DNA of 10,179 bases from Geobacteraceae bacterium (GTDB lineage: Bacteria > Desulfobacterota > Desulfuromonadia > Desulfuromonadales > Geopsychrobacteraceae). The notes under the pieces were generated by a model. That model was not told the DNA's origin, ran no database searches, and was given only the letters and a program-made list of their open reading frames with translations. The stretch covers positions 1 through 10,179 of the forward strand of contig JAMOPE010000290.1 of the NCBI GenBank assembly GCA_027064785.1, in the 5' to 3' direction. A program made the position numbers and the translations under genes. Shown here piece by piece: positions 6,363 through 10,179 of the stretch (its first letter is position 1; every line of letters starts with the position of its first letter).

Positions 6363-6689
6363 ATGATGACGGATGGAAATGTTGAAAACGGACAGGTCGA
6401 TACTGCAGATGCAAAGGAATGCTTTGACGAGCGGGGAATTGATCTGCTGCTCGATATTCCTTTGGAAATTTCGGTTGAAGTTGGTCGCTCACGAATTTTG
6501 GTGCGGGATCTGCTGCAGTTGCAGGAAGGATCGCTGGTCGAACTCGATAAACTGGCAGGGGAACCCCTTGATCTGTATGTCAATGGTCGGCTGATTGCCC
6601 GGGGTGAGGCAGTGGTTGTGAACGAGAAGTTTGGACTCCGTTTGACCGATGTCGTCAGCCCGGCTGAGCGGATTGAAAACCTTGGGTAA
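6363..6689 (+). CDS. fliN: Flagellar motor switch protein FliN
   Basis: FliN forms the bottom of the C-ring and also helps dock export substrates through FliH. The product is 108 residues (107 if the second ATG is used), at the short end for the family. After an acidic N-terminus it consists of one SPOA domain, about residues 28-102, beginning LLLDIPLEISVEVGRSRILV and containing LQLQEGSLVELDKLAGEPLD and RGEAVVVNEKFGLRLTDVVS, all strongly diagnostic of FliN. It begins directly after the fliM stop with no spacer, which implies coupled translation of the two switch proteins. There is no extra CheC domain, so this is FliN and not a FliY-type protein. Confidence 0.96.
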   Translation: MMTDGNVENGQVDTADAKECFDERGIDLLLDIPLEISVEVGRSRILVRDLLQLQEGSLVELDKLAGEPLDLYVNGRLIARGEAVVVNEKFGLRLTDVVSPAERIENLG

Positions 6690-6697
6690 TCTTTAGC

Positions 6698-7084
6698 GTG
6701 AGAGCACAGATGATGCGACTGTTAATCCCTCTTTTTCTATTTATTGCTCAGCCGGTCTTTGCTGCCGAAACAATCGCGGCTCCCAGTTTTCTGGGATCGT
6801 CGCTGAAGATGGCGGCAGCACTGGTCTTTGTGATTGGACTGTTGTTGTTGCTCTATGCCGCCAGCCGTAAGGGTTTTGGTGTTCTGCCGCAGAAAAAAGG
6901 GGGACTGATTCAGGTTCTTGAGACCCGCCCGCTGGGTGGTCGCAAGTTTCTCTGTGTGGTGAAAGTCCGTGGCGAAGAACTACTGCTGGGTCTGAGTAAT
7001 GACCGGATCGAATGTCTGACCAAGTTGGAATCCGGTGAGTCCTTTGCTGAAACATTGCAGCAGGTTGAAGAGGAGTCGTCATGA
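6698..7084 (+). CDS. fliO: Flagellar biosynthetic protein FliO
   Basis: FliO is a small membrane protein that assists assembly of the FliP ring in the export gate. The 128-residue product has an N-terminal hydrophobic stretch ending in PVFAAE that looks like a cleavable signal peptide. A transmembrane helix follows at about residues 33-54 (MAAALVFVIGLLLLLYAA), then a cytoplasmic domain with the recognisable LIQVLETRPLGGRKFLCVVK and GEELLLGLSNDRIECL motifs. The GTG at 6698 gives the longest form. The ATG at 6710, preceded by GAGAG at 6700-6704, would remove four residues and is an equally plausible start. The stop overlaps the fliP ATG (ATGA). FliO is poorly conserved, so the call rests on topology, the RPLGG motif and position between fliN and fliP. 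Confidence 0.92.
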   Translation: MRAQMMRLLIPLFLFIAQPVFAAETIAAPSFLGSSLKMAAALVFVIGLLLLLYAASRKGFGVLPQKKGGLIQVLETRPLGGRKFLCVVKVRGEELLLGLSNDRIECLTKLESGESFAETLQQVEEESS

Positions 7085-7818
7085 AGCTCAAGTTGACTCT
7101 ACTGATTCTTCTCCTGCTGGTGCCGTTGGGAGTCTGTGCTGAAGGATTACCGACGATTACGGTCGGCATCGGACAGGCAACCGATCCGGGTGAGGTCTCG
7201 ACAGCACTTCAGGTATTGATTGTTCTGACAATTCTTTCGGTTGCCCCGGCTATTTTGCTGATGACAACCGGTTTTACCCGGATTGTTATTGTTCTGTCGT
7301 TTATGCGTCAGGCGATTGGAACCCAGTCGGCACCGTCCAATCAAATTGTTATCGGGCTGTCACTTTTTCTCACATTTTTCGTCATGGCTCCGGTCTTTAA
7401 TCAAATCAATGAACAGGCATTGCAGCCTTATCTCGAGAAAAAAATCGATCAACAGCAGGCACTTGATCTCGCCCTTCAACCGATGCGTCAATTTATGTTT
7501 TCGCAGGTCGGGGAAAAAGATTTGCAACTGCTGGTCGATATCTCCAAATCCCCCCAGCCCGAAAATCAGGCTGATATTTCGATGATGACGCTGATCCCTG
7601 CGTTTATGCTTTCGGAGTTGAAGAGGGCGTTTCAGATGGGGTTTCTGTTATTTGTTCCATTCCTGGTGGTTGATATGATTGTTGCGTCGATTCTGATGTC
7701 GATGGGGATGATGATGCTGCCGCCGATTATTGTGTCACTGCCGTTTAAAATCCTGCTGTTCGTTCTGGTTGACGGCTGGTCGCTGATTATCGGTTCGCTG
7801 GTGCAGAGTTTTGGTTAG
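7081..7818 (+). CDS. fliP: Flagellar type III export gate protein FliP
   Basis: FliP forms the pentameric core of the FliP5-FliQ4-FliR1 export channel. At 245 residues it matches Salmonella FliP exactly. It has a signal peptide (residues 1-20, ending VPLGVCAEG). The conserved core includes MTTGFTRIVIVLSFMRQAIG at about 60-79 and NQIVIGLSLFLTFFVMAPVF at about 85-104. A soluble segment of about 80 residues follows, then the C-terminal membrane part. Residues 208-212 read MGMMM followed by LPP, the methionine-rich stretch that forms the channel gasket in the family. GAGGAG at 7070-7075 inside fliO is the ribosome-binding site, and the ATG overlaps the fliO stop. The next gene is fliQ, nine bases on. 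Confidence 0.97.
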   Translation: MKLKLTLLILLLLVPLGVCAEGLPTITVGIGQATDPGEVSTALQVLIVLTILSVAPAILLMTTGFTRIVIVLSFMRQAIGTQSAPSNQIVIGLSLFLTFFVMAPVFNQINEQALQPYLEKKIDQQQALDLALQPMRQFMFSQVGEKDLQLLVDISKSPQPENQADISMMTLIPAFMLSELKRAFQMGFLLFVPFLVVDMIVASILMSMGMMMLPPIIVSLPFKILLFVLVDGWSLIIGSLVQSFG

Positions 7819-7827
7819 GAGAGAATT

Positions 7828-8097
7828 ATGACCCCGGAATATGTTGTCGGTATCGGTCAAAAAGCCATTGAAACAACATTGATGTGTGCTGCCCCTATGT
7901 TGATTGCTGCTCTTGGAATTGGGCTGGTGATCAGTATTTTTCAGGCGGCGACCCAGATCAACGAGCAGACGATGACGTTTATACCAAAGATCATCGGTGT
8001 TTTTGTCACCCTGCTGATTTTCGCACCGTGGATTCTGCAAAAAGCAACCGGGTTTCTCATCTCAATCTTCAACCAGCTCCCAACGATTACTCCGTAA
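7828..8097 (+). CDS. fliQ: Flagellar type III export gate protein FliQ
   Basis: FliQ has 89 residues, the standard length. It has two hydrophobic helices, at about residues 15-40 (containing CAAPMLIAALGIGLVISIFQ) and 51-75 (FIPKIIGVFVTLLIFAPWIL). They are joined by the highly conserved AATQINEQTMTF loop, which forms part of the export gate lock. Four copies surround FliP/FliR in the known structure. The ribosome-binding site AGGAGAG (7817-7823) overlaps the fliP stop and is one of the best in the cluster. fliR follows 13 bases downstream. Confidence 0.97.
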   Translation: MTPEYVVGIGQKAIETTLMCAAPMLIAALGIGLVISIFQAATQINEQTMTFIPKIIGVFVTLLIFAPWILQKATGFLISIFNQLPTITP

Positions 8098-8110
8098 CCG
8101 GGCCGGACGC

Positions 8111-8887
8111 ATGGATCTGCCAAATTTTTCACTCCCATTAATCCAGGGCTTTCTGATCTGTCTGGCACGGGTTGCGGCGATGTTCGCGGCCATCCCGGTT
8201 TTCAGCGGCAGCCAGGTTCCCTTCCAGATGCGTCTAGGTGTCGCTGTTATGTTTGCGATGATAACGTATCCGGTGGTGCAAGATTATATTCCCCACGAAA
8301 GCTTTACCATTCTTGGCTTCGGGCTGGTTGTCGCAGCTGAAATCGTGCTGGGACTGCTGGTTGGATTTCTGGCGCAGCTGGTCTTTATGGCTGCCGAATT
8401 TGCCGGATCGTTAATCGGTTATCAGATGGGTTTTGCCGCTGCCAATATCTTTGATCCAAGCACGCAGTCGCAGGTTGCGTTGATCTCCCGTTTTCAGGGG
8501 ATCTTTGCCATCCTGTTATTCCTTTCTCTCAACATCCACCACCTGTTTCTTGAAGCGATTGTTGCCTCCTTCGAAATGCTGCCGCCGGGAAGTCTCACTC
8601 TATCGGGTGGTGCCATTCCAATGATCGTCGAAGTTGCCAATCACTCGTTGGTTCTAAGTTTGCGGCTGGTCGCTCCGATTCTGGCGCTGTTGATTCTGTC
8701 AACGTTGACCCTCGGTGTGATGTCGCGGGTATTCCCGCAGCTCAATGTCTTTATGATCTCCTTCCCGGTCAATATCGGTATCTCGTTTATTGTCATGGGA
8801 CTTACCTTCGGGATTGTCTCCTCCCTGTTGAAAGAAGAGTTTTTTTCCCTTCCGGAACGGTTCTTGCGTCTCTTTAGTCTGATGTAG
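8111..8887 (+). CDS. fliR: Flagellar type III export gate protein FliR
   Basis: FliR is the single-copy subunit that completes the FliP/FliQ/FliR export gate. The 258-residue product is highly hydrophobic, with about six membrane segments. It shows family landmarks: LARVAAMFAAIPVFSGSQVP at about residues 18-37, then AEFAGSLIGYQMGFAAANIF and DPSTQSQVALISRF at about 95-130. The C-terminal part contains LNVFMISFPVNIGISFIVMG. The start at ATG 8111 lies 13 bases after the fliQ stop. There is no good Shine-Dalgarno (only GGA at 8105-8107, too close), so translation probably relies on coupling to fliQ. No alternative start with a better site is apparent. The fliO-fliP-fliQ-fliR-flhB order is conserved across flagellated bacteria. 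Confidence 0.96.
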   Translation: MDLPNFSLPLIQGFLICLARVAAMFAAIPVFSGSQVPFQMRLGVAVMFAMITYPVVQDYIPHESFTILGFGLVVAAEIVLGLLVGFLAQLVFMAAEFAGSLIGYQMGFAAANIFDPSTQSQVALISRFQGIFAILLFLSLNIHHLFLEAIVASFEMLPPGSLTLSGGAIPMIVEVANHSLVLSLRLVAPILALLILSTLTLGVMSRVFPQLNVFMISFPVNIGISFIVMGLTFGIVSSLLKEEFFSLPERFLRLFSLM

Positions 8888-8959
8888 CTGAATAAACAAA
8901 AAATTGACAGATCCATGCTTCATTTGAGGGGCGGTCTCTCTGTCGATATTTTGTTTCAG
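8888..8959 (+). repeat. Long imperfect inverted repeat between fliR and flhB
   Basis: The left arm 8888-8911 (CTGAA, ACAAAA and GACAGA blocks) is complementary to 8939-8959 (TCTGTC, TTTTGT and TTCAG blocks). It is interrupted by three extra bases in the left arm and a partly mismatched four-base internal loop. The intervening loop is about 27 bases. It begins directly after the fliR stop and ends two bases before the flhB ribosome-binding site AAGGAG (8962-8967). There is no T run after it. An mRNA processing, attenuation or regulator-binding role is possible; none is shown. Confidence 0.55.
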
Positions 8960-8973
8960 ACAAGGAGAGATCA

Positions 8974-10032
8974 ATGGCCGAAGACTCCGGTCAGGAACGG
9001 ACAGAAGAAGCGACGTCCAAACGGCGGGATGATTTCCGTGAAAAAGGTCAGGTCGCTCAAAGTAAAGAGGTCGCAACCGCCGCACTATTGACAATGTCGC
9101 TGATGCTCTGGGTTTTTTACGCCCGCTATTTCTGGGCTGATCTGGAAGATCTCTACACTGCATTGCTGCGGATGATGGCCCATTTCCGGGTCACACCATT
9201 GTCGGTTGTCAACCTCGCCTGGGAAATGGGTGCTGTCATGGCAAAATTGCTGTGGCCGGTTTTCCTGTTGACGATGGTTGTCGGTTTTCTCTCCTCCTTT
9301 CTCCAAATTGGTCCGCTGTTTTCAACCAAGGTTTTTCAACCCGACCTCAGTAAGTTTGACCCGATCAAGGGAATGGCGAAGTTTGTTTCTAAACGTTCAG
9401 CTGTCGAACTGGTCAAGTCGCTGGCAAAAATTTCCCTGATTGGCTTTGTCGCCTACCGAACTGTTGCCAATGAATTTGATACCGCTCTCACCCTGTCTCT
9501 TCTCGATTTGAACCAAACCCTGATTTTCCTTGGCAATGTTGCGTTTCTGGTTCTGGCAAAAACCTGCGGCATCATGATTGCCCTGGCCGTGATTGACTTC
9601 ATGTTCTCGCGCTTTGAAATGGAACAGAAGATGAAGATGACCAAACAGGAGGTCAAAGAGGAATTCAAGGAGACCGAGGGTGATCCGCAGCTGAAAGCCC
9701 GGGTTCGTTCGGTCCAGCAGGAGATGGCACGTAAGCGGATGATGGCTGAAATCCCGACGGCCGATGTTATCGTGACCAACCCGACCCACCTGTCGGTCGC
9801 CATTGCCTATAAGCGGGATGAGATGGACGCCCCGCAGATTGTTGCTAAAGGGGCCGATCACCTCGCCTTCAGAATCCGGGAAATTGCTAAAAAACATCAG
9901 GTTCCTATCGTTGAAAACAAGCCGGTGGCACGGGCCTTGTACAAGCAAGAGGTGGGAGACGAAATCCCCGAAGAAATGTTTACTGCTGTGGCTGAATTGC
10001 TGGCCTATGTTTACAGCTTGAAGAAGAGTTAA
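8974..10032 (+). CDS. flhB: Flagellar export protein FlhB (substrate-specificity switch)
   Basis: FlhB gates substrates of the flagellar type III apparatus and switches from rod/hook to filament export after autocleavage. The 352-residue product starts with the family signature ERTEEATSKRRDDFREKGQV (residues 8-27). Four membrane segments follow at about 33-52, 88-110, 145-162 and 185-208. The linker helix KMTKQEVKEEFKETEGDPQL begins near residue 222. The cytoplasmic domain carries the autocleavage motif NPTH at residues 269-272, with cleavage expected between N269 and P270. These are the same residue numbers as in Salmonella. The C-terminal piece of about 83 residues is intact, with VPIVENKPVARALYK and a tail shorter than that of the 383-residue Salmonella protein. 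AAGGAG at 8962-8967 supports the start. It is separated from fliR by 86 bases. Confidence 0.97.
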   Translation: MAEDSGQERTEEATSKRRDDFREKGQVAQSKEVATAALLTMSLMLWVFYARYFWADLEDLYTALLRMMAHFRVTPLSVVNLAWEMGAVMAKLLWPVFLLTMVVGFLSSFLQIGPLFSTKVFQPDLSKFDPIKGMAKFVSKRSAVELVKSLAKISLIGFVAYRTVANEFDTALTLSLLDLNQTLIFLGNVAFLVLAKTCGIMIALAVIDFMFSRFEMEQKMKMTKQEVKEEFKETEGDPQLKARVRSVQQEMARKRMMAEIPTADVIVTNPTHLSVAIAYKRDEMDAPQIVAKGADHLAFRIREIAKKHQVPIVENKPVARALYKQEVGDEIPEEMFTAVAELLAYVYSLKKS

Positions 10033-10143
10033 CTACTTGAAAATTAAAATATAAATTTATTTTTCAAAATGAATTCATCCAGGAAATGATTAAGCCAAAA
10101 GCTTGACATCACCCTGTCAGAATTCAGTCTTGACGGAGAAAAC
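10033..10143 (+). other. AT-rich flhB-flhA(?) intergenic region
   Basis: This 111-base gap starts very AT-rich. TTGAAAA (10037-10043) and TTTTCAA (10061-10067) form a weak AT-only stem, too unstable to call a terminator. A TTGACA (10103-10108) lacks a clear -10 partner. It overlaps a small inverted repeat, TGACA (10104-10108) and TGTCA (10115-10119). CGGAG at 10134-10138 is the ribosome-binding site of the next gene. Confidence 0.4.
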
Positions 10144-10179
10144 ATGGCAACAATGGAAGGAATCCTCAATAATCGCTGG
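10144..10179 (+). CDS. flhA: Start of next gene, probably flagellar export protein FlhA (truncated by window end)
   Basis: An ATG at 10144, preceded by CGGAG at 10134-10138 with a five-base spacer, opens a frame that reads MATMEGILNNRW up to the window end without a stop. Twelve residues cannot identify a protein. flhA is proposed only because it almost always follows flhB in this type of cluster, and because FlhA proteins begin with a short variable N-terminus before the first membrane helix. Confidence 0.5.
   Translation, partial: MATMEGILNNRW

Noticed and set aside
9397..9948. Long open frame of 183 codons on the minus strand inside flhB
   Set aside because: It lies wholly within an unmistakable flhB and its translation resembles no family I recognise.
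10037..10067. Terminator after flhB
   Set aside because: The stem is made almost only of A-T pairs with a mismatch, so it is unlikely to terminate; the flagellar operon probably continues.
1..10179. Mobile elements, CRISPR arrays, tRNA/rRNA genes, sigma-28 promoters
   Set aside because: No transposase, spaced repeat array or RNA gene was recognised, and no TAAAG-N15-GCCGATAA-like promoter was seen in the gaps.

Overview
The window is an uninterrupted flagellar gene cluster, with every gene on the + strand. It holds the 3' end of fliK, then flgD, a small conserved flagellar-operon protein of the TIGR02530 type, flgE, motA, motB, fliL, fliM, fliN, fliO, fliP, fliQ, fliR and flhB, and finally the first codons of another gene, most likely flhA. 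The order fliK-flgD-TIGR02530-flgE followed by stator, switch and export-gate genes is known from Deltaproteobacteria of the Geobacter/Desulfuromonas/Pelobacter type and from some Firmicutes. Moderate GC, GTG starts on some genes and a good sigma-54 promoter with an IHF-like site favour a Desulfuromonadia-like bacterium. This assignment is inferred from layout and not proven.

Bases 1-3067 are the hook-assembly block. FliK (hook-length control, partial), FlgD (hook cap), the uncharacterised small protein and FlgE (hook) are closely spaced. The block ends in a strong intrinsic terminator at 3028-3067. Two points of interest lie here. The end of flgD has a seven-G tract in the exact phase of a -1 slippery heptamer, and a slip would fuse FlgD to the next protein. 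Two consecutive hairpins also sit in front of flgE.

Bases 3068-3289 hold no gene. They read as a regulatory region, with an exact match to the IHF consensus, a -24/-12 promoter with correct GG-N10-GC spacing, and a leader ending in a hairpin that touches the motA ribosome-binding site.

Bases 3290-8887 carry motA-motB (stator), fliL (stator-associated), fliM-fliN (C-ring switch) and fliO-fliP-fliQ-fliR (export gate), with short gaps or stop/start overlaps that indicate one transcription unit. After a long imperfect inverted repeat comes flhB (8974-10032), the export substrate-specificity switch, which works with FliK to change export from hook to filament. An AT-rich gap leads to a gene cut off by the window end.

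Together the genes encode the hook, stator, rotor switch and type III export gate of one flagellum. All complete genes look intact. I see no mobile element, CRISPR array, tRNA or rRNA. I did not find a wholly new system. The best leads are regulatory or recoding signals and the one uncharacterised protein.
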